From NCBI GenBank assembly GCA_937896065.1, contig CALBLI010000045.1:1-11425 (forward strand): a DNA stretch of 11,425 nt. The letters are read 5' to 3'. Made by a program: the position numbers and the translations under genes. Source of the DNA: an uncultured Caryophanales bacterium. Lineage in GTDB: Bacteria > Bacillota_I > Bacilli_A > RFN20 > CAG-288. Shown piece by piece: positions 1 through 7,109 of this stretch. Position 1 is the stretch's first letter; every line of letters starts with the position of its first letter. The notes beneath the pieces are model-generated. The model saw nothing but the letters and a program-made list of their open reading frames with translations, did no database searches and was not told the DNA's origin.

Positions 1-45
1 GTTTTTTTGTGTTCAAAAATGAAAAAAGTAAATTCCTAAGGAATT

Positions 46-83
46 AAAAATAGCCAATGTTTATAACAACATTGGCTATTTTT
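46..83. terminator. Bidirectional hairpin terminator
   Basis: A perfect 16-bp inverted repeat (46-61 with 68-83) encloses a 6-nt loop. The outer five pairs are A:T, so either strand ends its stem in a U run, which is the usual form of a bidirectional intrinsic terminator. It lies about 137 nt past the stop codon of the minus-strand leucine-rich-repeat gene and could end that transcript. It could equally end a plus-strand gene lying to the left of the window. A small separate palindrome (6-bp arms, 3-nt centre) sits at 31-45. Confidence 0.75.
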
Positions 84-219
84 GAGCAAAAGGACATTTA
101 TATTATAAGAAGTTTTTATTCAATTACCAAGGGGTAAATTAACTTTTTTTATTTTTTTAATAACAAACCCATTTAGTATTTGCTTAAATCATTTTTTTCA
201 TTTATCTATTTGCAATCAA

Positions 220-2547
220 TTAAAATATTGAAGCAGCTTCTTTTTTAGTATATTTAATTATATTTCCACTATCATCTTTAAATTCAAAGATAGCATTACT
301 ATCCATGTATCGAAAATTAGTGTTAAAGTAACCTTTAACCATAGTCTTAAATTGACTAACTGTTCCATTAAATTTAAAATTATCTATATTTGAAGATTGA
401 AATAAGTAAGTGCAATTGGTATTCATCATTTTATTATAATTTATACATTCAAAATTCAAATTTTTAACATATGTATCTTTTAACATAGAATCATACATCG
501 TTACAACAGTATCAGGTATTGTTAAATTTTCAATAAACGAACTATCAATTGCATTTGTTGCAATTGCATTAACTCCTTTTGGTAAAATTAAATTCTTGAT
601 ATTTGAATTAAAGATAACTCTGAATTTACTTTCACCGCCACCAAAATCAGTATAATTCCAATTTGATAAATCTAATGTATCAATATCTAAATAATAGAAA
701 ACTGCATTAGAATTGAACATTTGAACATTCATAGAAGGTAAATTAATATGTTTAATTTTTTTCTTATCATTTGTTGTTGCGTTCAAATAAAATATATTTA
801 CCTTTTTACCTTGAGCAGGTTCTTTGATGTTGATAGTTGAAATATCACCAAAGATGCCTAATACAGAATCTGAATAAGTAGAAGAGTTAATTTCCTTATA
901 AAGTAATTGATTTTCATATAAATAGAAATTACTATCAATTCCTTCCTCTAATTCAATTTCACCAATTGTTAAATTATAAAAAAGAAATTGGTGCCATTTG
1001 TAGCTTGAAACATTTGAATTTTTAGCTAAGATAAATTTATCAATAGTCGAATTATAAAAAGGATAGTTTGTAAATTGACGTGTGTTGTCCCACTTGACTT
1101 CTTTCAAATGACAATTAGAAAAACTCATTAAACCAATAGCACTTAATTTACTAACAGATCCCATTGTTTCAAGAGTTGAGCCTTGAAATGCATAAGCTTC
1201 AATAGCTGTCACATTATTAAATTCAATGTGTTTAATTGTCTTATTATAAGCAAAAGCAGAATCAGTAATCACAGTTATATCATCAGGAATAGTAACAGAT
1301 TCATTAGTCCCATTATAACTTAATACCCTTTTTGCTTTTTTATTAATAATTAATCCATTATCATAAATGAAATTAGTTGAAGGATTACCATCAGTCCCTA
1401 AAAGATTTTTAAGTGATGAACAACCTTTAATAAATCGGCCATAGTCAATGGTTAAATCATCTTTTAAATTTTTAATGGTTGTTAGTTCACTACAAAAATT
1501 AAAGACGTTACCAGACAAAGAAGTAACACCATTTGGAATTCTTATTTCTTTTAATTTAGTTGCAGTAAAAGTGCCATTACCTAAATTAGTTATGGTTGAG
1601 CCATCAGCAAAAGTAATTTCTTCTAAATCAGAATAAGCAAAGGCATACTGATATTTAGTTGAATTATGATACAATTGCAAGATATTAGATGGTATTGATA
1701 TTCTTTTAATTGATGAGCCGTAAAAAGCAAAATCGCCAATTTTGGTTACACTAGGATCTAAAGGAATTGTAGATGTTTCACAGCCAAGATGAATAACACC
1801 ATCATCTTTTCCAATCAAACAATTATTTACAACTTTATAATTAGAATCTTCAGTAGCAACAATTTCCTTTAATTCTTTGGTGTAACTAAAAATAGGAACA
1901 TTATCATAATAATATAATGAAATATTTTTAGAAATAACTAATCTCTGTGGAACACTGCCTGAGAAAGCACCTGCCACAAGATAAGCAGTAGAAGTAAAAT
2001 CAGTTGGAATAATTGAATTTCTACAGCCTAAAATTAAATAATTTTTGTAGAATAAACAATTATCTTGTAACCAGACATTTGTCCCTCTTACATTTGAAAC
2101 ACCTGGAGCAAATTCAATGCTTTCAAGATTGTACATCTTCCTAAAAGCATAAGAAATAGCTGTTGCTGAATCAATAAATGAAGTATCTTCAAATATGATT
2201 TTCTTTACATTGCTGACATTTTCAAGAGAGCTACCATATAATTTAGCGACCTTCATTCCATTAATAGTTTTTGGAATAATAAGTTCAGTGGCACTTGGAT
2301 CTTTTAGACCTTTAATAGTAACTTGCTTTCTATAATCAAATTCATATTCATATATTTCATCATCAGTTTTAGGAGGAGTAGGAACATCAGGATTGCTTGG
2401 ATCCACACTAGTTGTAGTATTTGTTGAAGTAGATGGATTAATCACAGTTGATGCATTGACATTATTTGTTTTCTTAGCACAAGAAGCTATACCTGTTACA
2501 AATAAAGAACAGGCAATTAATGGCATGAATTTATTAATTTTTTTCAT
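220..2547 (-). CDS. BspA-like leucine-rich-repeat surface lipoprotein
   Basis: A 775-aa secreted protein. The N-terminus has a lysine-rich start, a hydrophobic stretch and a lipobox GIASC, so Cys23 should be lipidated and the protein anchored on the outer face of the membrane. A Ser/Thr/Asn/Pro-rich linker follows (about residues 26-62). The rest consists of irregular repeats of the BspA type (LRR_5), recognisable by units such as VTKIGDFAFYGSSIKRISIP and ITVITDSAFAYNKTIKHIEF. The short C-terminal part (FKFNGTVSQFKTMV... then FKDDSGNI) resembles the worn tail module of Bacillota BspA-like proteins (usually YxGTxxQW...CTDG). Known members bind host or bacterial surface ligands; the ligand here cannot be told. 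GGAGG precedes ATG at good spacing. It is the second of two tandem lipoprotein genes, 111 nt after the solute-binding protein gene. Confidence 0.85.
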   Translation of the reverse strand: MKKINKFMPLIACSLFVTGIASCAKKTNNVNASTVINPSTSTNTTTSVDPSNPDVPTPPKTDDEIYEYEFDYRKQVTIKGLKDPSATELIIPKTINGMKVAKLYGSSLENVSNVKKIIFEDTSFIDSATAISYAFRKMYNLESIEFAPGVSNVRGTNVWLQDNCLFYKNYLILGCRNSIIPTDFTSTAYLVAGAFSGSVPQRLVISKNISLYYYDNVPIFSYTKELKEIVATEDSNYKVVNNCLIGKDDGVIHLGCETSTIPLDPSVTKIGDFAFYGSSIKRISIPSNILQLYHNSTKYQYAFAYSDLEEITFADGSTITNLGNGTFTATKLKEIRIPNGVTSLSGNVFNFCSELTTIKNLKDDLTIDYGRFIKGCSSLKNLLGTDGNPSTNFIYDNGLIINKKAKRVLSYNGTNESVTIPDDITVITDSAFAYNKTIKHIEFNNVTAIEAYAFQGSTLETMGSVSKLSAIGLMSFSNCHLKEVKWDNTRQFTNYPFYNSTIDKFILAKNSNVSSYKWHQFLFYNLTIGEIELEEGIDSNFYLYENQLLYKEINSSTYSDSVLGIFGDISTINIKEPAQGKKVNIFYLNATTNDKKKIKHINLPSMNVQMFNSNAVFYYLDIDTLDLSNWNYTDFGGGESKFRVIFNSNIKNLILPKGVNAIATNAIDSSFIENLTIPDTVVTMYDSMLKDTYVKNLNFECINYNKMMNTNCTYLFQSSNIDNFKFNGTVSQFKTMVKGYFNTNFRYMDSNAIFEFKDDSGNIIKYTKKEAASIF

Positions 2548-2595
2548 ATAATATCCTCCAACTAAAGTTACTAAAATATTTAAAAACTATTAGTA

Positions 2596-2624
2596 ATTAT
2601 ACAATATTTTTATATATATTTATA
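2596..2624 (-). promoter_or_regulatory. Possible promoter of the LRR lipoprotein gene
   Basis: On the minus strand a perfect TATAAT (2601-2596) lies about 50 nt before the start codon, in the 111-nt gap after the solute-binding protein gene. At 17-nt spacing the -35 position reads TATAAA, which is poor. The whole gap is extremely AT-rich, so a chance -10 is easy to get. No terminator hairpin is visible in the gap, so read-through from the upstream lipoprotein gene is also possible. Confidence 0.35.
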
Positions 2625-2658
2625 TATAAAGAAGATTAAAAACTTGATTTTTAAATAA

Positions 2659-4371
2659 TTATTCAAGATTTTCAGAATTTACAATTGTATTATAAGCATT
2701 TGTAAAGGCTGTATCTACAATATCTTTGATTGATTTAGAAGCAGTGACCTCTTCACTTAAAATAGTATTCAACATACTTTTGACAGTGCTTCTAACTTTA
2801 GAAGAATAATGAGTGGCTTGAGTCATAAAATAATAATTGTTACTTGCATTGACATCATTATATTCTAAAACTTTACCAGCTAATTGACTCTTCTTATCAC
2901 TGATTGATGAAGACACAGTTATAACTTTATCTTTACTTTCTTTATCAGCCTTGATTATTTCATCATCATATGAAGCTGTTTTGATAGGAAAATAATCAGT
3001 AGCTTTATATAACTTAGCACTATTTGTAGCTTCCGTTAATGATTTATAAAATTCAAATGATGCTCGTTCAACCCTTTTATCTTTATTTTGAAAGAAAACA
3101 AGAGAGGGGCCTTGAGATAAAACTTTATAATTTTCATTTGATGAATTAACAACATCAAACGTGCTCTTATAATAGTGGGGATAATTACCAGCTTTTGATA
3201 TAAAACCATCTAATGCAAAATACTGAACATTAGCAGTTGATAAGATAATCATCTGCGTTTTTCCTTCACCATAATAGACAGTACCATATATGTTATTTCC
3301 TTGACTATCAGTTGGAAGTTGTGAACGTGAACAAATAAGCCCTTCTTCAGAATATTCTTTGATTTTAGTAGCTACTTTCTTAGCATCATCATTATTGAAT
3401 AAAATTTTAGAAGCAGCATCTTTTCCATTTTGATTGATATAAGGAATATTCATCTGATTCAAAGCAGTTATAAATAAATTTTCAATCGAATCATAAAATA
3501 AAGGAACAGCATTAAAAACTCTTTTGCCAGATGATGTATCAATATATGTTGGTTTATTGCTTGCATCTACTGGATATAATTCTGGATAGTCTTTTTGCAT
3601 TTTTCTAGCAATAGCAATCAATTCTTCAAATGAATAATTATCAGCATTTAAAGTATAACTAGTCTTGCTTTCTTTTGATACAGGTGCAATATATTTAGCA
3701 TTTTCTCCATATGCACTAGGAAGAAAAGCATCACTACCAGCTTTGCCAGCACCTGTTTTATCAAAAACAGAAGAATTATAAAATAAAACTTCACCTGATT
3801 TTGAATAAGGAAGAGAATACATGGTGTTATTTTCATACATTCCATTTTCAACATCAATGTAGTTTTTTACAAATCCATCATAAGATGTTGAGATGTCACT
3901 AACATATGAGTTTTCATCATCATTTTCTTCAAAAGTAGCTTTTTCAGTTGCCCTTTTTCCAAAACCTATATTTTTATCATTCTCAAATGAATAAACATTA
4001 TTGATTGGTATTCCACTATTTAAAAACTCTTTAGCAGTATCAGGATATGCAAGTGCCATAGCTGGTAAAGCACCAGTACTACTATCTTCAATTATTTGTT
4101 TGGAAATATCAGAATATGAGTGAAAATACTTGGTTTCAATCTCAACATTAGGATGCTTATTTTCAAAGTCATCGATGATATCTTTAGCATAAAAATACAA
4201 TTTGTATTTGCTATTATTTTTAGCATCAGAAAGTGAGATATTTTCTAAAGTTGGATCACTATAATTATTCCACCAAACAACTTTGATTTTATCAGTAGGT
4301 TTATTTTTACAGCTTTCAAGCAATAATAATGAGACAAAAGCTAAAGAAATCTTCTTATAATTTTTAATCAT
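2659..4371 (-). CDS. Extracellular solute-binding lipoprotein (ABC importer, family 1, probably sugar)
   Basis: A 570-aa protein with a short signal peptide and the somewhat unusual lipobox LLESC, giving a lipidated Cys21. The mature start (KIKVVWWNNYSDP, then IIDDFENKHPNVEIETKYF) is typical of family 1 solute-binding proteins such as MsmE/UgpB types: first beta strand, then the helix and strand of lobe 1. Later landmarks fit the fold, for example YSLPYSKSGEVLFYNSSVF and the C-terminal FEFYKSLTEATNSAKLYKATDYFPI. It is longer than the usual 400-450 aa because of inserted acidic and Asn/Ser-rich segments. It should capture a substrate outside the membrane and hand it to ABC permeases, but none is encoded nearby, so the sugar assignment rests on family resemblance only. 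AGGTG precedes ATG. A promoter with a dyad at its start point lies upstream. Confidence 0.82.
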   Translation of the reverse strand: MIKNYKKISLAFVSLLLLESCKNKPTDKIKVVWWNNYSDPTLENISLSDAKNNSKYKLYFYAKDIIDDFENKHPNVEIETKYFHSYSDISKQIIEDSSTGALPAMALAYPDTAKEFLNSGIPINNVYSFENDKNIGFGKRATEKATFEENDDENSYVSDISTSYDGFVKNYIDVENGMYENNTMYSLPYSKSGEVLFYNSSVFDKTGAGKAGSDAFLPSAYGENAKYIAPVSKESKTSYTLNADNYSFEELIAIARKMQKDYPELYPVDASNKPTYIDTSSGKRVFNAVPLFYDSIENLFITALNQMNIPYINQNGKDAASKILFNNDDAKKVATKIKEYSEEGLICSRSQLPTDSQGNNIYGTVYYGEGKTQMIILSTANVQYFALDGFISKAGNYPHYYKSTFDVVNSSNENYKVLSQGPSLVFFQNKDKRVERASFEFYKSLTEATNSAKLYKATDYFPIKTASYDDEIIKADKESKDKVITVSSSISDKKSQLAGKVLEYNDVNASNNYYFMTQATHYSSKVRSTVKSMLNTILSEEVTASKSIKDIVDTAFTNAYNTIVNSENLE

Positions 4372-4398
4372 TTTTCACCTCTTTTAAACGCAAAAAGA

Positions 4399-4414
4399 TG
4401 CATTTAAATATGCA
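4399..4414. promoter_or_regulatory. Dyad at predicted transcription start, candidate operator
   Basis: An interrupted palindrome TGCAT-N6-ATGCA covers about +1 to +16 relative to the start predicted from the -10 box of the solute-binding protein gene. Bound protein there would block transcription, as LacI- or GntR-type repressors of sugar uptake genes do. No regulator gene is in the window and the motif matches no operator I can name. In such AT-rich DNA a 5-bp-arm dyad could be chance. Confidence 0.3.
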
Positions 4415-4419
4415 CATAT

Positions 4420-4448
4420 ATTATATATAAATATTGTATTTTTAGCAA
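4420..4448 (-). promoter_or_regulatory. Sigma-A-type promoter of the solute-binding protein gene
   Basis: On the minus strand -35 TTGCTA (4448-4443) and a perfect -10 TATAAT (4425-4420) are separated by exactly 17 nt. The predicted start is near 4413, giving a leader of about 40 nt with AGGTG before the ATG at 4371. The promoter lies downstream of the recA hairpin, so this gene is probably transcribed independently of recA. Confidence 0.65.
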
Positions 4449-4467
4449 TTTTAAAACGTTGAAAATT

Positions 4468-4499
4468 AAAAGATGTGGGGGATATCCCCCACACCTTTT
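4468..4499. terminator. Terminator after recA
   Basis: Strong hairpin: eight pairs, TGTGGGGG (4474-4481) with CCCCCACA (4486-4493), around an ATAT loop. After one mismatch come five further pairs (AAAAG with CTTTT). On the minus strand it is followed by TTTTAATTTT, and it begins about 25 nt past the recA stop codon. It is the GC-richest element nearby and fits an intrinsic terminator closing the housekeeping cluster. Confidence 0.8.
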
Positions 4500-4523
4500 A
4501 AAGAAGCAAAATGTTAATAGAAT

Positions 4524-5567
4524 TTATTGACTGATACTTTCTTCATTTTCAGAAGATTTAAAACGATTTCTGACTTCGTTTTCAACAGCAAGTCTAACTT
4601 CTTCATTAGTATCTAATAAAGTATAAACGCAACTGATTCCTTGACCGAGCCTTTCACCTTTGTATGAAAACCATGAACCGCTCTTTTCTATGATTCCATA
4701 TTCAACAGCAAGCATAGCAAGCTCATGATCTCTTTGAATGCCTTTTCCATATGTTAGTTCAATCTTACATGATCTATATGGTGGGGCAACTTTGTTTTTA
4801 ACAACTTTGACATTGATGAAGTTTCCAGTAAATTTATCACCATCTTTTATTTGTTCACCACGTCTTATCTCAATTCTAATAGTTGCATAGAACTTCAATG
4901 CACGACCGCCAGTTGTGGTTTCGGGGTTTCCATACATGACGCCAACTTTTTCTCTCAATTGATTAATGAAGATGACAGTACAATTTCCTTTAGAAAGGAT
5001 ACCAGCCAATTTTCTTAATGCTTTAGACATCAAGCGAGCTTGTAAACCGACAGAATTGTCTTCAAATGTACCTTCAATTTCAGCTTTAGGAACTAAAGCA
5101 GCAACTGAATCAACAACAATCAAATCAATAGCTTTTGAGGAAGCTAACATATCAACTATTTCTAAGGCTTGTTCGCCATAATCTGGTTGAGATAAAATGA
5201 GTTCATCGATATTGACACCTAATGTCTTTGAATATTCTGGATCAATTGCATGCTCAGCATCAATAAAAGCAGCTTTGCCTCCTTGCTTTTGCACCTGAGC
5301 AATAGCCTCAAGAGCTAAGGTTGTCTTACCACTTGATTCAGGACCATATATTTCAATGATTCGTCCTTTAGGATAGCCACCAACTCCTAAACAATCATCC
5401 AAAACAAGCGAACCAGTTTTAATAACCTGTACTTCAACAGATGGTTGTTCACTCATTTTCATGATGATACCTTTATCATTAAAATAATTTCTGATGTCTT
5501 TTAATGTTGATTCAACAAGAATTTCTTTTTCATCTTTGACATTTTCTGTTTTTTTATTCTTTTCCAT
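4524..5567 (-). CDS. recA: RecA recombinase
   Basis: A 347-aa protein, full length for the family. It binds single-stranded DNA as an ATP-dependent filament, drives strand exchange in homologous repair, and in organisms with LexA stimulates its cleavage. Visible landmarks are the Walker A motif GPESSGKTT (75-83), the catalytic-Glu segment FIDAEHAIDP (101-110), Walker B LIVVDSVAAL (139-148), the FINQLREKVGVMYGNPETTTGG block with DNA-binding loop L2 (about 190-211), and an acidic C-terminal tail ending in SSENEESISQ. The start is supported by GGAGGT seven bases before ATG. It lies 51 nt downstream of the pncC/cinA gene on the same strand, the classic pgsA-cinA-recA order. The short gap holds an AT-rich TATAAA-like stretch but no clear LexA box of the Bacillus type. 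A strong hairpin follows. Confidence 0.98.
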   Translation of the reverse strand: MEKNKKTENVKDEKEILVESTLKDIRNYFNDKGIIMKMSEQPSVEVQVIKTGSLVLDDCLGVGGYPKGRIIEIYGPESSGKTTLALEAIAQVQKQGGKAAFIDAEHAIDPEYSKTLGVNIDELILSQPDYGEQALEIVDMLASSKAIDLIVVDSVAALVPKAEIEGTFEDNSVGLQARLMSKALRKLAGILSKGNCTVIFINQLREKVGVMYGNPETTTGGRALKFYATIRIEIRRGEQIKDGDKFTGNFINVKVVKNKVAPPYRSCKIELTYGKGIQRDHELAMLAVEYGIIEKSGSWFSYKGERLGQGISCVYTLLDTNEEVRLAVENEVRNRFKSSENEESISQ

Positions 5568-5618
5568 ATCTACCTCCGCGTTTATTCATTTTATATATGG
5601 TCTACATATAAATTATTT

Positions 5619-6092
5619 TTAACTATTTTTCAAAATTTCTAATATTTTACATGAAGCAAAAGTCACACAACTTTCTCTGATTTCATTTCTATTACCAGAA
5701 AAATGAATCTTATAAGAATACAAATGGTTGTATATAAGTATTGATATAAATACCAATCCAACTTCTTTATTTTCACTATTTGTTGGTCCAGCATTGCCAG
5801 TAAATGATACGGCGATATCAGTTTTAAAAAATCTTTTGCAAGCCAAAGCCATTTCCTTAGCACATTGAAAAGAAATAGCACCATATTGATCAAGAATTTC
5901 CTTTTTAACACCACATTTATTTTTAACTTCATTTGTGTATGTAACAAAACTGCCATCGTAGACTTTAGAAGCACCAGAAACTGATGTAAATGATGAAGCA
6001 AACAATCCGCCTGTCAAGCTCTCAATTGATGAAATGGTTATATTTCTCTCTTTTAAAAATTCTACAAGTTCGTCAATCTTTGAATCAATCAT
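5619..6092 (-). CDS. pncC: Nicotinamide-nucleotide amidase, stand-alone CinA C-terminal domain
   Basis: A 157-aa cytoplasmic enzyme matching the CinA C-terminal (PncC) domain, which deamidates nicotinamide mononucleotide to nicotinate mononucleotide in pyridine nucleotide recycling. The conserved blocks are present in order: IESLTGGL (23-30, usually AESCTGG, with the serine kept), VTYTNEVKNKCGV (50-62), YGAIS (70-74) and SFTGNAGPT (96-104, usually TGIAGP). Full CinA proteins are about 410-420 aa, with an N-terminal MoaB/MogA-like ADP-ribose pyrophosphatase domain. That domain is absent here, and the ATG overlaps the pgsA stop codon as ATGA, so there is no room for it upstream in this operon. 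It therefore resembles Escherichia coli PncC in architecture while sitting in the cinA position next to recA. Tight coupling to pgsA suggests translational re-initiation. Confidence 0.88.
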   Translation of the reverse strand: MIDSKIDELVEFLKERNITISSIESLTGGLFASSFTSVSGASKVYDGSFVTYTNEVKNKCGVKKEILDQYGAISFQCAKEMALACKRFFKTDIAVSFTGNAGPTNSENKEVGLVFISILIYNHLYSYKIHFSGNRNEIRESCVTFASCKILEILKNS

Positions 6093-6724
6093 TTCTTTTC
6101 CTCTTTTAAAACATCAATATTTTGTTTAAAGTAAATAATACCTGATACAAGTGACATAATCAGTGTAAGAATTGCAAGTGAATTAGTTATAAGATATGTA
6201 TATTCATATTCACCTTTTCCATTAAAGTATGAGAATGGAAGACCACTTAAGAAAATTATAGGAATGATAATCATTTCCATAACTGTTTTTATTTTTCCAT
6301 ATATGTTAGCAGCTAATACTTTCTTTTTAGAATTAGCAATCATCCTAAGTCCATCTACTGCTAAATCTCTTCCAACAAATAAAACAACAATAAATGGCCA
6401 TAAATAAAAGTGACCATCTATTGTTCTTTTACAAGCTAAAAGAATAAAAGCTGAATCAACTAAAAATTTATCAGCAAGTGGATCAATAAATTTACCAAGG
6501 TCTGTTATTAAGTTTTTCTTCCTAGCAATTTTACCATCAACAAAATCAGTAATAGAACCAATAATGAAGATGATTGCACTAGTTAAATCAATCCAATTGA
6601 ATCCAGTTGTATTAAAATTAGGAGCAAAAGAAGCACTACTTGGAAGAAAGTTCAATGAATAGATAATAATCATTAATATTGCAAAAAATAATCTTGAGAA
6701 AGATATCTTATTGGGTGTATTCAT
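6089..6724 (-). CDS. pgsA: CDP-diacylglycerol--glycerol-3-phosphate 3-phosphatidyltransferase
   Basis: A 211-aa integral membrane enzyme that makes phosphatidylglycerol phosphate from CDP-diacylglycerol and glycerol 3-phosphate, the committed step to phosphatidylglycerol. The CDP-alcohol phosphotransferase signature DG-x2-AR-x8-G-x3-D-x3-D is complete: D60, D63, G64, A67, R68, G77, D81 and D85. The N-terminus (NTPNKISFSRL) is the usual PgsA start (MNLPNxLTxxR). Hydrophobic segments lie at about 10-28, 45-60, 88-98, 108-118, 148-162 and 178-198. The family is related to other CDP-alcohol transferases, but operon position with cinA and recA supports PgsA. AAGGAGG precedes ATG. The gene starts about 30 nt after the 3' end of RNase P RNA. 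It ends in TGA overlapping the next start codon, which also shows TGA is a stop in this organism. Confidence 0.95.
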   Translation of the reverse strand: MNTPNKISFSRLFFAILMIIIYSLNFLPSSASFAPNFNTTGFNWIDLTSAIIFIIGSITDFVDGKIARKKNLITDLGKFIDPLADKFLVDSAFILLACKRTIDGHFYLWPFIVVLFVGRDLAVDGLRMIANSKKKVLAANIYGKIKTVMEMIIIPIIFLSGLPFSYFNGKGEYEYTYLITNSLAILTLIMSLVSGIIYFKQNIDVLKEEKK

Positions 6725-6757
6725 TCTTGCCTCCTTCTTGTAGTTAAATTAAATAAT

Positions 6758-7106
6758 GAGTACCGATCTTGTAAGCCATGTTTTGTCGAGGATGACAATT
6801 TATCTAAGCATTGCTGCTTGCTTGTTGAAGTTATCATTCCTTCAACAAACCTCCCTTACCATAATTTAGGTTTCTTACTTGCGGGGCTTTCCAACGTTTC
6901 ACTTTTGAAGTTTCCTTCAAATTTCGTCACTGTGGAGCTTTATAAAAGAAACATCATGCCAAATGGTTTAGATTTTCTTTTGCCGTCTAGAACTCCTTCT
7001 AGCCTAGAGTTATTTTTTCCTCTAGCACAAACACTACTTTCATCACAGAAAGTGCAAGCATGGACTTTCCTCAAGAATTTCTTCCTGCAGTCATCCAGAT
7101 CGGATA
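6758..7106 (-). ncRNA. rnpB: RNase P RNA, Bacillus type (type B)
   Basis: The catalytic RNA that trims the 5' leader from tRNA precursors. On the minus strand the conserved blocks appear in order: GAGGAAAGTCCATGCTTGCAC (from 7073 down), the ACAGTGACGAAA block (6934-6923) characteristic of type B, AAACCTAAATTATGGTAAGGGAGG (about 6875-6850), and ACAAAACATGGCTTACA near the 3' end (about 6785-6769). The ends pair as helix P1, CCGATCT (7103-7097) with AGATCGG (6769-6763). The length of about 345 nt is somewhat shorter than the roughly 400 nt of Bacillus subtilis. Exact termini are inferred from P1 and may be off by several bases. The 5' end lies only a few bases past the gpsB stop codon. I see no convincing promoter of its own and no terminator before pgsA, so it may be processed from a longer transcript. 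Confidence 0.95.
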
Positions 7107-7109
7107 AAT

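Noticed and set aside
122..140. Small TTACC/GGTAA hairpin followed by a plus-strand T-rich stretch
   Set aside because: Only five stem pairs, and the larger hairpin at 46-83 is a better terminator; too weak to call.
2605..2630. TATATATAAATAT-like string before the LRR gene resembling one near the solute-binding protein promoter
   Set aside because: Simple AT-rich sequence; the shared string occurs on opposite strands relative to the genes and carries little information.
5663..6001. Alternative minus-strand frame of 112 codons within the pncC gene
   Set aside because: The overlapping frame carries all PncC motifs; this one has only low-complexity Leu/Ile/Lys residues.
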